This document shows positions 23,593 through 34,927 of a DNA stretch of 64,000 bases, piece by piece (the stretch's first letter is position 1; every line of letters begins with the position of its first letter). The notes beneath the pieces were generated by a model. It saw nothing but the letters and a program-made list of their open reading frames with translations. It searched no databases and had not been told where the DNA came from. Source of the stretch: Papio anubis. Its lineage: Eukaryota > Chordata > Mammalia > Primates > Cercopithecidae. The position numbers were made by a program, and so were the translations under genes. The stretch is taken from the NCBI RefSeq assembly GCF_008728515.1, contig NC_044989.1, positions 78,393,754 through 78,457,753 of the forward strand, written 5' to 3'.

Positions 23593-23750
23593 AGTCCGCT
23601 TAACTTCGCAATGGCTCTTCCACTGCTTAGTAATGGACTGCTTCTTGTTCCAAATCTCGGAATATCGCATGACCTTAAAAATTGCTCTACGAGAAAGACT
23701 CATAGTCTGACATTCAATCAGTCTATTACCTACAAGTAAAAAAAAAAAAA
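23593..23750 (+). mobile_element. Short L1-mediated retrocopy of an unidentified polyadenylated RNA
   Basis: A body of 145 bp (23,593-23,737) is followed by a pure A-tail and bounded by a perfect 10-bp duplication, AAATTCCCAT, at 23,583-23,592 and 23,751-23,760. This is the signature of reverse transcription by L1 machinery. The body starts AGTCCGCTTAACTTCGCAATG and has five CpG. It does not match Alu, 7SL, Y RNA, U1-U6, U11, U12, 7SK or vault RNA as I know them. Short complementary pairs (AGTCC with GGACT, TCTCG with CGAGA, AGACT with AGTCT) could form three hairpins. No AATAAA precedes the tail. It may be the 3' end of an mRNA or a small structured RNA. Confidence 0.8.
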
Positions 23751-23760
23751 AAATTCCCAT

Positions 23761-24630
23761 TTTTTCATATATAATATCTGTAATGACTTGGGTAAATTAC
23801 TAGGTGATGCATATTTTTTCATTTTTGTATCTTCCCTGAAAACCTGATGTCTCACATGGGAAAGATGCTAAACAACTTTACTTTGAAATAAAATATCCTT
23901 TATGTCTAAAACAATTTAAATTCCAGCTACAGAGAAACATAAACACACATGAAAAATAAGAACAAATTATTTAAATTTGTGGTCCTTGACATTTAATAAT
24001 CTTAACATTGATCAACCTGCATGAACAGAAATGTAAGGCAGTGGGCAGGAATTCCTATCTGGGGAAGTTTCTTCAATGAAACTCTGCAACTAGCAATCAA
24101 ATTAGTGTCTCTATTAGACTCCTGGAGGAAGGCACCAAGATGATCTATAATTAAATTCCTAGAATCCAATTTACACTAGCCACCCCTAGAATAAACATCA
24201 TTGAACTACACATTGCTCATCAAAGCAATGCATACATGCTTTCTAGAGCATGAGAAAGGGTTGAGCAAAGGCACATATTATGTGTAATATTTGGTTTCCT
24301 CAATCTAGCAAACAGAAGCAGAATACAGGGCAAAAGAATGTTATAAAATTACTCTCTCAGAGAGCTTGATGTATAATGGATCATGTAGCATTTTATTTAT
24401 TTAGCCGTTCTTGGTATAATGAATTCCCATATTTGCATGCATAGCCCTATATTTTTTAACTCTTCCTTCAAACATAAATGTTCAAAACCAATATGTACCT
24501 AAGGAGTTCAGCTAAAGGGTTTTAAGGTTAATTTTTTCTATATTTAAAAATTAAATGGACATGTAACTTGAGTTTTCATTGTATTGCATATGGTGCAGCA
24601 TAGGGCATATTATTAAATTGTTATTCTGTA
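23761..24630. other. Stretch with nothing recognised
   Basis: AT-rich sequence without repeat or coding features that I can name. Confidence 0.5.
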
Positions 24631-24692
24631 TTGTGTGTATATATATACATACACACAGATACATACATATATGTATGTACACACACATGTAT
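24631..24692. repeat. Mixed (TG/TA/CA)n simple repeat
   Basis: Alternating TGTGTATATATATACATACA, then ACATACATATATGTATGTAC and ACACACACATG. This alternating purine-pyrimidine tract has internal palindromes. Confidence 0.9.
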
Positions 24693-25110
24693 TCATGGTT
24701 CACAAGCCAAATCTTCTATAATCGGTGCCTTTAAAGGCCATAATCAATTATCTTATCTCACAGGAATATACTTTGTTATTTCATTTCAATGTGTTCTCAA
24801 TGGGAAGTTGTTTTTGAAGGGAGGCAGTAATTAGAACTGCAGTGAACCATTTGATATTTGAAAGGTTGGACAGATTATTCTCCTGGGATACTTCTGTCTG
24901 AGAGTTTTTCTGGGCACAAGCCAGGTACAATAATCTTTATACTCACTTGCATTATTTCAACTTAAAACTTGGCCAAATATTACCATTAACAGAAGCTTTA
25001 ACTTCAATCATAGAAAGCAAAAAAAAAAAAAAAAGAAATATATAAATTTACACATTTTATGATAAAATGTACCAATAAAATATCAAAGTAACATTATTTG
25101 AAATATTTTT

Positions 25111-25412
25111 TGTTTGTTTATTTGTTTTTGAGATGGAGTCTCATTCTGTCACCCAGGATGGAGTGCAGTAGCACGATCTTGGCTCACTGCAAGCTCCACC
25201 TCCCAGATTCACGAGATTCACCTGCCTCAGCCTCCTGAGTAGCTGGGATTACAGGCGCACACCACCACACCTGGCTAATTTTTTGTGTATTTTTAGTAGA
25301 GACAGGGTTTCCCTATGTTGACCAGACTGGTCTCAAACTCCTGACCTCGTGATCCGCCCGCCTCAGCCTCCCAAAGTGCTGGGATTACAGGCGTGAGCCA
25401 CCGCGCCCGGCC
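25111..25412 (-). mobile_element. Full-length Alu, antisense
   Basis: It runs from an interrupted T-tail through GAGATGGAGTCTCATTCTGTC to CACCGCGCCCGGCC. A perfect 16-bp duplication TATTTGAAATATTTTT is at 25,095-25,110 and 25,413-25,428. Retained CpGs near the 5' end suggest an AluS or younger copy. Confidence 0.98.
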
Positions 25413-25654
25413 TATTTGAAATATTTTTGAAATGAAGTGACCAATAAAGTATTTTCATATTTACTTTGTAAGAGTAATAATAACTATTTAAAGGAATCAA
25501 TTGGATACAAATTCAAGGGAATGTAATGATGTTTTAAATTGAATTACAATTATTAGTAAATAATTATTTTAATTTTACAAAACAAATTTTAATTAGATTT
25601 TCAAAATTTGAAAAAAGTCAGGAGAAATACAAAAATAAAATGACAGAAATAACC

Positions 25655-25995
25655 TAGGGCAGGAATTAACAAATGTTTTCCATAAAGGGCCAGAGAGTAA
25701 ATATTTTTGTATTCCTGAGTCATATGGTCTCTGTCTCAACTACTCAACTCTGTAGTTAGAATAAAAGTAGCCAAAAAATATGTAAATAAATGAGCATGGC
25801 TGTGTTTCAATAAACTTTATTTATGGATGCTGAAATCTGGATTTCATATAACGTTTGTATGTCATAAAATATTCTTCTTTTGCCCTTTTTTAGTCACTTA
25901 AAATGTAAATACTGTTCTTAGCTCAGAGAAAAAATAGGCTACAGTAAAACAGGAGGTGAGCGGGATTTGGTCTGTGGTTCTTAGTGTGCAGACTT
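25655..25995 (+). repeat. hAT-type MER DNA transposon, near complete
   Basis: AGGGCAGGAATTAACAAATG, AAAGGGCCAGAGAGTAAATA, GGTCTCTGTCTCAACTACTC and GGCTGTGTTTCAATAAACTT are hallmark segments of this MER family. The right end near 25,970-25,995 resembles an inverted copy of the left terminus. An inner segment (ATTCTTCTTTTGCCC) marks the longer subfamily. I am unsure of the exact MER number. Confidence 0.75.
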
Positions 25996-25999
25996 CTAC

Positions 26000-28417
26000 T
26001 CTATAGTTCTAGAATATAACCTTCATATAAATTGGCACAGCTGACACTGTGATATTTGCTTTTTTTCTCTTCTATTTTTATAATAATGTGCTTCTATATA
26101 TGTATATTTTAATATAGTATTACAGTATATATACAGTATATATGTAAATCTCCTTTATAAAAAATTATGATTATATCTCATTAAAATACTATTATGTTAA
26201 TAAGAAATCTTATATTTTAATATAAATGGTTCAAACAATATCAGCATCATCATTATTGATACAATTTTCTTCCTTTTACGGATAAGAAAGCTCAGACTCA
26301 AAGACTATCTAGAGGTTCCAAGTTCTGGTCCTTTGTTTTGAAGACAGAGACTGAAGCAGAAAAATATAATTTAAATTGCGATAACATAAATGGACCCTTC
26401 TGATCCTGAAACAACACTTGGAAACCAGTATGCTAGATAAAGAACAGTTTAAAATACATTAAAAAAGAAAGTAATAACAAACACCATTTTATCCAAACGA
26501 TGGAGAAGACTCATAGATTATTCTTTTTTTCTCAGAAAAAAAATACAGCTCACTACTGTGACAAAAATAATGATTACTGATTATTTTCCAGTCTCAAGAT
26601 TATTAAGATGGACAGTGTTGAGTAAACACTCTCAAACTCTGTTTATTCTTCGTTTCTTAATTCATGTTAACTATCAACATTTCCTTAGTAAAGATTTTCC
26701 ATCAAGTACAATAAATTCAATCTAATCCCTTTTGTATTACAATTTTCCAGTTCTGAGTTTAGCCCATGTCATCTTGATTGAACATGGTTGTGATGTTTTC
26801 CTTTACAGACAATTTACTTAATTTTTGCTATCAGTGTATATTATATCATTTATTACTATCACATACTATTAGTGTAATTAATTAGTCTAATTGTCAGAAA
26901 ACCATCTTAGTCCTCCCCTGTGCCCAAAAACCTTTTTTTTTTTTTCTAAATTCTTTGGAGACACTTTAAGGTTTTTTTCTGAGTGTTTTCTGTTTTACAT
27001 GGTTGCAGAAACTAATTGAATGAGGTTTGACTCACAGTAGCTGCTAAATGCATTTTTGTGGTTTCTTACTTTCTTACCTCTCTCACACGTAATGTATTAT
27101 GGCAGAGCAAAAAAAAAAAAAGCTCCATGCTTTAGCTTACTATAAGTGTCTCCAGAAAAGCTCATTTTTTCTTTCTCAGTTCATTATGTAAAATATTTAA
27201 TGCAGTTGGAAATTACAGCCTAAATCTCAATTATGGGAGAGTATGTGCATGTGTGTGTGTGTGCATGCACAAGTATATATGTGCACAATCTGTAAGTCTA
27301 ATTTTCTGAGGTAATAGTTTATCTTTAAATTCTTAAAATTTTTCTATTTTTGTGCATATTTTCTCTAAGATCCCAGTTTCAAAATCATGGTTTTTCAGAG
27401 GGAAAATGCCTACTGTTTTCTCACAGCAAGGGTATTATTTACTCTCCTAAAACATTTATAAAGAGTTTTAAAGTATTAACCTAAATATTTTTTGAATTTT
27501 TGCTTAAATATATTTTTCATTCTGTTTTGGGAATTTCTACCCTATAAGAATTGTGAGTTGATGGGCATTGGAGAAGATTGAGGATAAATGAGCAGTTTTT
27601 AAAATATGACAACAAATTGGCAGTCATGCTAGCAATACATGAAAGTGACATTATTAAAATATGTTGATTTGTAATTGTTTTGACATTTTACCACTGAGCT
27701 TTCAAAACAGTATTATGAGTACAATCAACTCCATATTTTAAGAAGTATTGACAGATAGCTATTAAGTACCTCTCTTGGTGCCAGACAGGAAATCAATGGA
27801 ATGATCAATATCACAATCCACAGGCCCTGAATCAGCTACAAAATAAGTGAATTTTGTCCAAATATTAATGTTCACACAAAACAATCATTAAGGTTTTTAG
27901 TAAGATCACTTGCAATTATCAATACTATTAATTATTTTGAAGTTTTTTTCTGTCCCTAAAAATGTATTTTTTAGTAAATATATTATCCTGATCTCCTGAA
28001 TGCAGATGTTGGGCTTATATTTTTAAAAGATTGGAAAGGTTATGTGACTCTAAGTGTTATGACTTTAGCCAAAGAGCGAAACAAAATTCCAGCAAATGTG
28101 AGCTGCCTTTAAAGAAGTTAATCTAAACAGTTCCAGAGATTTGTTGTTCATTGGATATATTTTTAACTGCTGGTAAAAAAAACTGATATCATTGTTAATT
28201 ACACAAATATTTATCTTAAATTTTAGAGAAACTCTATATTAAATATATCTCAAATAAATAATCGATTATGCCTTTCTAATATACTCTGAAAGACCTCAGG
28301 TAAATTAATATTTAGTCACTGGGGAAATGAAATAAGAGCGTACATAAAGCTCTATGCAATCCTTAATCATTTTATTAAAAGCGGCAATAACTATTATTTT
28401 TTAAGAAAGTAAAAGCA
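26000..28417. other. AT-rich stretch with weak MIR-like traces
   Basis: TA-rich low complexity lies at 26,090-26,150. Possible MIR remnants lie at 26,255-26,330 (CTTTTACGGATAAGAAAGCTC) and 27,745-27,790 (TATTAAGTACCTCTCTTGGTG). A short (TG)n run is at about 27,250-27,264 and poly(A) at 27,109-27,121. No gene is seen. Confidence 0.5.
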
Positions 28418-28725
28418 GGCTGGGCGTGGTGGCTTACGCCTGTAATCCCAGTCCCTTGGGAGGCTGAGGCAGGCAGATCACAAGGCCAGGAGTTCAAGAC
28501 CAGCCTGGACAACATGATGAAACCTCACCTCTACTAAAAAAATACAAAAATTAGCTGGGTGTGGTGGTGCGCGTCTGTAGTCCCAGTTACTCTGGAGGCC
28601 AGGCAGGAGAATTGCTTGCACCCGGGAAGTGGAGGTTGCAGTGAGCCAAGATCACACCACTGCACTCCAGCCTGGGCAACAGAGCAAGACTCTGTCTCAA
28701 AAAAGAAAAAAAAAAAAAAAAAAAG
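28418..28725 (+). mobile_element. Full-length Alu
   Basis: It runs from GGCTGGGCGTGGTGGCTTAC to CAAGACTCTGTCTCAAAAAAG with an A-tail and two complete monomers. The short flanking AAAAGCA on the left and AAAGCAAAA on the right may be the duplication. Frames in both strands here are ordinary Alu shadows. Confidence 0.97.
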
Positions 28726-28729
28726 CAAA

Positions 28730-31700
28730 AACAGACACACACACAAACTGAATAGGGGAGGATGCAAGCTGGGGATATGGAACTAGTGGAAATAAAATAT
28801 ATCCAAAAAGTGTATTTCTTATATATTTCAGAAACAGGAAGAGCTCTGGTTACTTTACTTTTAAGGTTGTGGGTTCTGAGAAGAAATGGTAGATACAAGG
28901 CATTATTTTCACTAAAGTTTCAATAATACTTCTCGGTACATATCTGTATGTATTAAGAATGCCACATAATAAAAATACAGATAATAGAAAAGATCAAAAG
29001 ATGAGAAATAATCATTTCCTAAATGTATTATTCTATTGCAATAATTATTGAAAGCCATTTAGCAATACTAACGAAAATGTATTAGATTTTTACCTTAAAC
29101 TATGACCTAAAACTTCTACTCTTCTTTAAAACACTTATGTGAAGGAAATACACAGATCTATTGTAGGGTTGAACTGTTACGATTTCCATCACAGTCTTTA
29201 TTACAATAGAAAAATTAGGAACACTATAACGATCTAATGTAGGGCTTTGATTAGATAAATTATAATACAATGCAATAAAATGCAATATAAAAAGTAAAAT
29301 ACTTACTGGAAATATTATCTGCATTAACATGTTTATGATTTACTGATAAATAATTAGAGCAGATTTATTTATTTTTATACAATTTATATTGATAAAGGAT
29401 TACAAAACTAACTATTCAACTTCACTGTATTTAAAAGAGAGGCATAATATAAAGTGCTGAAAGTAAAGGAAACAAATATTACAATTTATGGAGTGAGATT
29501 TAGGACATAAAATGTGTTTTGGTTGCTTGTCTGCATTTTAAAATTTGTCATCAATAATTTTTGTAATCTGCATATTTAAAAAGATGTACATGTTTGTCTC
29601 TGAAACAATATTAAATGTTGAAATTTTGAGAGGTCTAAGCTTCATCTATTTTTCTTCATTCTTTCCTTAATAAAGAAAATGTGAAAAAAAACTTTTTTTC
29701 AGTAGTTTTCCTTACAAAATAAATTGCCACAAATTAAACTGTCAAGAAATATCAAAGGGAAAGCAAATCTTTTTGATAACTGCCTAGCAAAATGTCACTT
29801 TGGGATATTTGACATTTTGATACAATCATTGATAATTGTTGTGAAAAGCTCAGTAAATTTGTAAACCAGGTGCAAATAATGTGGCATAAAATGATCATTA
29901 TGCAAATTAAATGGTTTAAATCTTCACATGTAGCTAATGTGTTTATGCCGAAGTTGAAGGTATTTATTTTCTTCTCACCTAGCAGAACCAACTGCAAGCA
30001 CATCCTTCTAATTGTCTACATGTTGAGAAAACTACTTATATTACTACCTAAAGAAGTCCACCAAAGACACGCTACATAAAGTGGGATCATTTTAGGCCTT
30101 CTATCCAAGCAGTATAATAGGAGAAAAAGGTTTGAAGATAAAATGACTTACACACAATTGTTATAGGAAAGAAACTAATAATCACAGGTTCTTGTTCTCA
30201 ATCAGTGAGGAAATTAGAAGTTAAAGTAATTGAATTTCTCCCTTAAAACTTAACAATTAGTGGAATAACAGTAGTGTAACTCTAGTCTAGTCATAAATTT
30301 ACCTACATATTAGATTATACGGGAAAGGAAAAGCTATTTCCTTTATTTCTTTGTTGCTGATTTTATCTCCCTTACTCTGCTTGGTGCATGAGGAATAGGG
30401 AGTGTCATAATGGCCAGTTCCAGTAATCCGTGCCCAAACTAACGACTGTGTCTTTTTGCAACTTGCCGTGTGATTAAAATTTATTTTCATATCCCATATG
30501 CTCGTGTTTGATGTGTCATCTGGATGTAGGAAAAAGGGGTATGGTTAACATGATCTCATGGTGTGAGACATGAAGTCCACATATACACATTGTGTTTTCT
30601 GAATACTCTGAGACCTGCAGTAAATTGGTGCCATGCTCCTCTTTCTGGGATAACCAGTGAGGGCAAATGAGTTTCACTGGTGAGTTGATGATATACTGGC
30701 ACTCATGGGAGAAGTCCCTGATCCTAGATATTTGCCCATGGTTGTAAATTATTCTACCAAAGATGCCTTTCTGCTTTGATACCCTTTTGATTTCCCACTG
30801 AAACATGCAAGCATATTGGAACACTTTCATGCCGTGCACTGACCTTGAAGAACTAAAGGTGATGAGAACAGAAAAGAAAAAATAGAGTATACTACATAGC
30901 TCAACCCCATAAATAGGATTTATACCACCACCATAAGCCCTCAGGCCTCAAGCTTATGTAATTTTTTTGCCATTACTCATAAAATGACCCCCAACTTTTT
31001 TTTGGAAATTCTCCACACTGAAGAATATTGGCACCTATATACCTATCTGGATGTATCCAAAACTACTTTCTTGAATTATAGTTCTTTGAATACTACTCCT
31101 CTTAGAGCATATAGTCTCTAAGCCTGCCTCCTGATCGTGGGAAGTGAAATATTCAAAGTCTGCTTTATTTTACAGTCCACACGGTCAAATGTGCTAGAGA
31201 AGTCAAGCATTTTAAGGAGCTTCATTGGAATCAATTGTACGTGTGCCTTTTTTGACAAGAACAGTTTATGTGAGTGGTTACACATATTCTTTATTGTAGG
31301 AGTACAGAGAAGGTAAAAGTTGGAAGTAACAAATATATAAAATTATCTCAAATACCTTATTTGTGAAAAGACTGAAAATTTTTTTGGTTGTTACTTGGAT
31401 CTAAAGTCAATGGAATATTTTTTAAATGGGTGAGGACATTAAACATGTTTAAAAATGGAAGGGAAGAGATGCGAACTAAGAACAACAAAGGAGAGAAAGG
31501 CTGTAGTTATCGAATTGTGTCACATTGAGATAAAATTCCAATATGATGTGGTTCCAAAAAGTTAACGACATTCATGAGGCGAGGCTTCTATTTCTCTTTA
31601 TGTTTCTCTGAATAAGGGGCAGATATGATGAGATAGATATTCTGAGAGAATTAGAGACTACAATACTTACAATGATGAGGTAAATGCAGAATGATCCCTG

Positions 31701-32530
31701 GACAATATAATACCACCAGTCTTACTTCATAAATACGTGCAATCATTATTTGTCAATTAAGAATACAATAACACTTAAAGTTGTTATTTTTTTCCAGTAG
31801 CTTTTGAAAGCTAGATGGAAAAGCTGAGAAGCCAATATTTAGACTTTTACAAAATCACAGTTTAACTGGCAGCATGTAATAGGCATGCAAATAAGGAAAA
31901 GAATTTGAGATGTTGGCAAGAGAATGATTAAAATGATGCAGCAGAGAATTTAGATAAAAGGGGAAGATAGAAAATTCAGTAGTGGGGATATGGCTAGGAG
32001 GTTAATCAATAAAGAGATATTACAGGAATAATAGGCCTAGAGTTCTTGGTGAGAATGCAAGACAGGTCTAGGGGGCAGTCACATGTGAAAGCTACAGGGA
32101 TAGGTTAGGATGGAAAAAGTGGGAGAGTTGATTTCAAAAGTTCAGAATTGCAATGAGTGTAGATAATTATGGAAATCAGTGGCTGAAATAGAGTCAAAGT
32201 GAAGGTCCCAGAAGTTGAGAACGTTATGGAATTAAGAAGTTTACATGCTGGATGTCAGTCTGCTTGCCTAATTAACTTTGCATAATCTATTACTGAACTT
32301 GAGTAAAGAGAACGACAAAGAGTCAGGTGATACAATCTTAAACTAATACTAAAATGTTGCCAAGAAATCTATAAGTGGGAGCAACTAGAAAGAATAATGG
32401 ATGGTATAAATATATGACACAAGTGAGTAGGCCAATGTGGGCAGCATAAAACATACACCAAAAACAAAAACATCAAGTATAAACCCAGATTATTCTCAAG
32501 GCATGTGAGGATTAAATGCAAGAATGCTTT
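28730..32530. other. Long stretch without recognised gene
   Basis: AT-rich sequence. The parts at 29,080-29,400 and 29,430-29,600 have the feel of old L1/L2 3' ends but I cannot place them. A minus-strand frame at 30,516-30,839 (107 codons) lies in somewhat more GC-balanced sequence and matches no family I recognise. 31,600-32,300 is purine-rich on the plus strand with no identifiable element. Confidence 0.4.
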
Positions 32531-32546
32531 AGAAATACATAGGGCT

Positions 32547-32856
32547 GGCCGGGCGTGATAGTTTACGCCTGTAATCCCAGCACTTTCGGAGGCTGAGGCG
32601 AGTGGATCACAAGGTCACGAGTTTGCGACCAGCCCGACCAACATGGTGAAACTCTATCTTTACTAAAAATACAAAAATTAGTTTGGCATGGAGGTGCATA
32701 CCTGTAATCCCAGCTACTTCTTGGGAGGCGGAGGCGGGAGAATTGCTTGACCTCAGGAGGTGGAGGTTACATTGAGTCGAGATCGTGCCATTGCACTCCA
32801 GCCTGGGTGACAGGGCAAGACTCCATCTCAAAAAAAAAAAAAAAAGAAAGAAAAGA
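32547..32856 (+). mobile_element. Full-length Alu
   Basis: It begins GGCCGGGCGTGATAGTTTAC and ends in an A-tail degraded to AAAGAAAAGA. The flanking duplication AGAAATACATAGGGCT (32,531-32,546) matches AGAAATACATTGGGCT (32,857-32,872), 15 of 16 bases. Confidence 0.98.
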
Positions 32857-32872
32857 AGAAATACATTGGGCT

Positions 32873-33339
32873 AAAGTAACTTTCCTTCAGAGATTAATTA
32901 TAAAATGACCAACTGACAGACAAGCCTCAAAATTCAATGCCTAATGTATATTATTTATTATTTGTAGAAGTAATTCACCCAAGGATATTTTCTGCATATA
33001 CGTGGCTGACAATATGCTGAAATCTAATCAAGACAACTGCTAAGTAATCTTTAAACTTGGCAAAAATTAAGGGAAGATTAATGTATATAACATTATGAAT
33101 CATAGAATTAGTTGAATGAAGTGAGTTTTTCTTTAGAGTAACTATTTGTTGATGTGTCTTGAGCTCTCTCCAAATGACCTTGTGCCCACACAAAGGTGAG
33201 TGTTTTGACATGGCAAATATGTCTTTATAGCAGTGATGGTAGTTATAGGTTCCAGAGCTTGTTCCTATGAAGAGTCTTCAGGTAACTTTATTTATTCTGA
33301 TTCTGTATAAAGGAAAAGAAATCCTAGTTTATACATCAG
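32873..33339. other. Stretch with nothing recognised
   Basis: AT-rich unique-looking sequence between the Alu and the following T-rich tail of an older Alu. Confidence 0.5.
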
Positions 33340-34236
33340 GTTTTGTTTGTTTGTTTGTTTTTTGTGTTTTGTTTTGTTTTGTTTTTTCTTGTTAGCGTCT
33401 GTATTAGCCAGGGTTTCTAGAGGGACAGGAGTAATAGCAAAGATGTATGGATGAAAGGGAGTTTATTAAGGAGTTTTAAGGAGTATTGACTCACACGATC
33501 ACATGGTGAAGTCCCACAAGAGGCCATCTGCAAGCCAAGGAGCAAGGAAGCCAGTTCCCAAAACCTTGAAAGTGGGAAAGCCAATAGTGCAGCCTTCATT
33601 CTGTGACCAAAGGCTGGAGAACTCCTGGTAAACCACTGGTGTAGGTCCCCAAGAGTCCCAAAGCTGAAGAACTTAGAGTCCGATGTTCAAGGGCAGGAAG
33701 CATCCGGCACGGGAGAAAGATGGAAGTCAGAAAACTCAGGCTGTCTAGTTCTTCCACATTCTTCTGCATGCTTTTATTCTAGCCGCGCTGGCAGCTGTTT
33801 GGATTGTACTTTTCCAGATTGAGGGTGGGTCTGCCTCTTCCAGTCCACTGACTCACATGTTAAACTCCTTTGGCAACGCCCTCACAGACACACCCAGGAA
33901 CAATACCTTGCATCCTTCAGTACGATAAAGTTGACACTCAATATTAACCATCATAGGATCTCACTCTGTCATCCAGCCTGTATTGCAGGGGCATAGTCAT
34001 AGCTCACTGCAGCCTCCAACTCCCAGGCTCTAGTGATCCTCCCGCCTCAGACTCCCAAATTGCTGAGATGTCCAATGCACATGGCTAATTTTTTTGTCCG
34101 TTTGTTTTTTGTAGAGATGGAGTCCCTCTATCTTGCCTAGGCTAGTCTCAAACTCCTGGGCTCAAGCTATCCTCTGACTTCAACCTCCCAAAGTGTTGGG
34201 ATTATAAAATAAATGTGAGCCACTGTGCCTGGCATA
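33340..34236 (-). mobile_element. AluJ-like element, antisense, split by an LTR
   Basis: A T/G tail (TTTTGTTTGTTTGTTTG and onwards) at 33,340-33,390 is separated from the Alu body at 33,958-34,236 (TCTCACTCTGTCATCCAGCC to GAGCCACTGTGCCTGGC) by the LTR at 33,400-33,953. Heavy divergence and diagnostic positions such as CAAACTCCTGGGCTCAAGC point to the old AluJ class. Confidence 0.85.
33400..33953 (-). mobile_element. Solo LTR (ERVL/MaLR-like), antisense
   Basis: The element runs from TGTATTAGCCAGGGTTTCTAG to AATATTAACCATCA, that is TG...CA in either orientation. On the minus strand, TTAATAAACTCCC near its 3' end gives the polyadenylation signal. No internal retroviral sequence is attached, so it is a solo LTR. 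The possible duplications GCGTC and GGATC on each side are imperfect. The family name is uncertain. Confidence 0.75.
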
Positions 34237-34579
34237 TCTAATTCTTTTTGGAAAATTTAGGGAAAATAAACATGAAAAAAATCGTATGTTTAAAACTACA
34301 GATTAGATTCTAATCTTCCATTTCTACTAGTGAAGCCCTGTCTTAGCAAGCAGCCTTTCTCCTTTTTTATAATTTCTACCCAGTCACCTTCAACATTTCT
34401 GCAAAAATGAGTTTCAAAGTATAATGTACAAAATTAGAGAAACATACGAAAGCACTAGGCTTATTATCTATAGCATTTGTAGGCGTAGATAAGGTCAAAT
34501 CTGTAAATTGTTTAAAAAAAAAAAAAAAACCACTTCGGATATTAATACTAAGCTGAGTGATAGATTGCAGGATGGTGAT
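34237..34579. other. Stretch with a poly(A) run, nothing recognised
   Basis: A run of about 17 A lies at 34,513-34,529. No matching element is seen on either side. Confidence 0.5.
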
Positions 34580-34927
34580 TTACATGTTGGCAGGATCAAA
34601 GTGTGCTGAGCGTGATGTGCGTGGAAGTGGCTTCGTTTCTCCTTTCCATACCACTGTGGTGCTGTAAACCACAGCCTCGTCCATGAGATGAGATCCAGGC
34701 ATGCTTTGGAAGCCCTCCTTTCTGCCTTGCACATATGCCATATAAGCATAATGGGCCCCAAGGTACGCTCCCTGTGTGCAGGCCCAGCTGTCTGCTATGT
34801 TTTCCCTCGTCCCATCTGACAGCCAGCAGGAGACTAACCAGCAGTAGTCCAGCAACCTGAGCCAGATTATCACCAGGCACACGAGACAAGTGATAAGTTC
34901 TGGGCTTTTTTGTTGTCTTTCTCTCAT
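34580..34927 (-). other. Unidentified GC-balanced segment with overlapping minus-strand frames
   Basis: One frame (115 codons, 34,927-34,580) and two overlapping frames are open together across about 350 bp. The base composition is close to 50% GC in an otherwise AT-rich neighbourhood. The first frame starts with a hydrophobic stretch (about residues 14-36) and contains Tyr- and Trp-rich sequence such as YLGAHYAYMAYVQGRKEG. On the minus strand a possible splice acceptor TTGCAG lies just upstream. I do not recognise the protein. It could be an exon, an old pseudogene piece or a chance frame in an unrecognised repeat. The poly(A) at 34,513 is on the wrong strand for a minus-sense retrocopy. Confidence 0.3.

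Noticed and set aside
23593..23737. H/ACA snoRNA reading of the retrocopy
   Set aside because: An ACA trinucleotide lies near a plausible 3' end, but there is no ANANNA box between the first two hairpins.
28534..28898. Minus-strand frames containing familiar 'QAGVQWC'-type sequence
   Set aside because: This is the standard translation of antisense Alu; the same applies to 32,607-32,831, 51,692-51,895 and 52,669-52,911.
30516..30839. 107-codon minus-strand frame
   Set aside because: No recognisable domain, no poly(A) or duplication, and no codon pattern that sets it apart; kept only as a note in the stretch entry.
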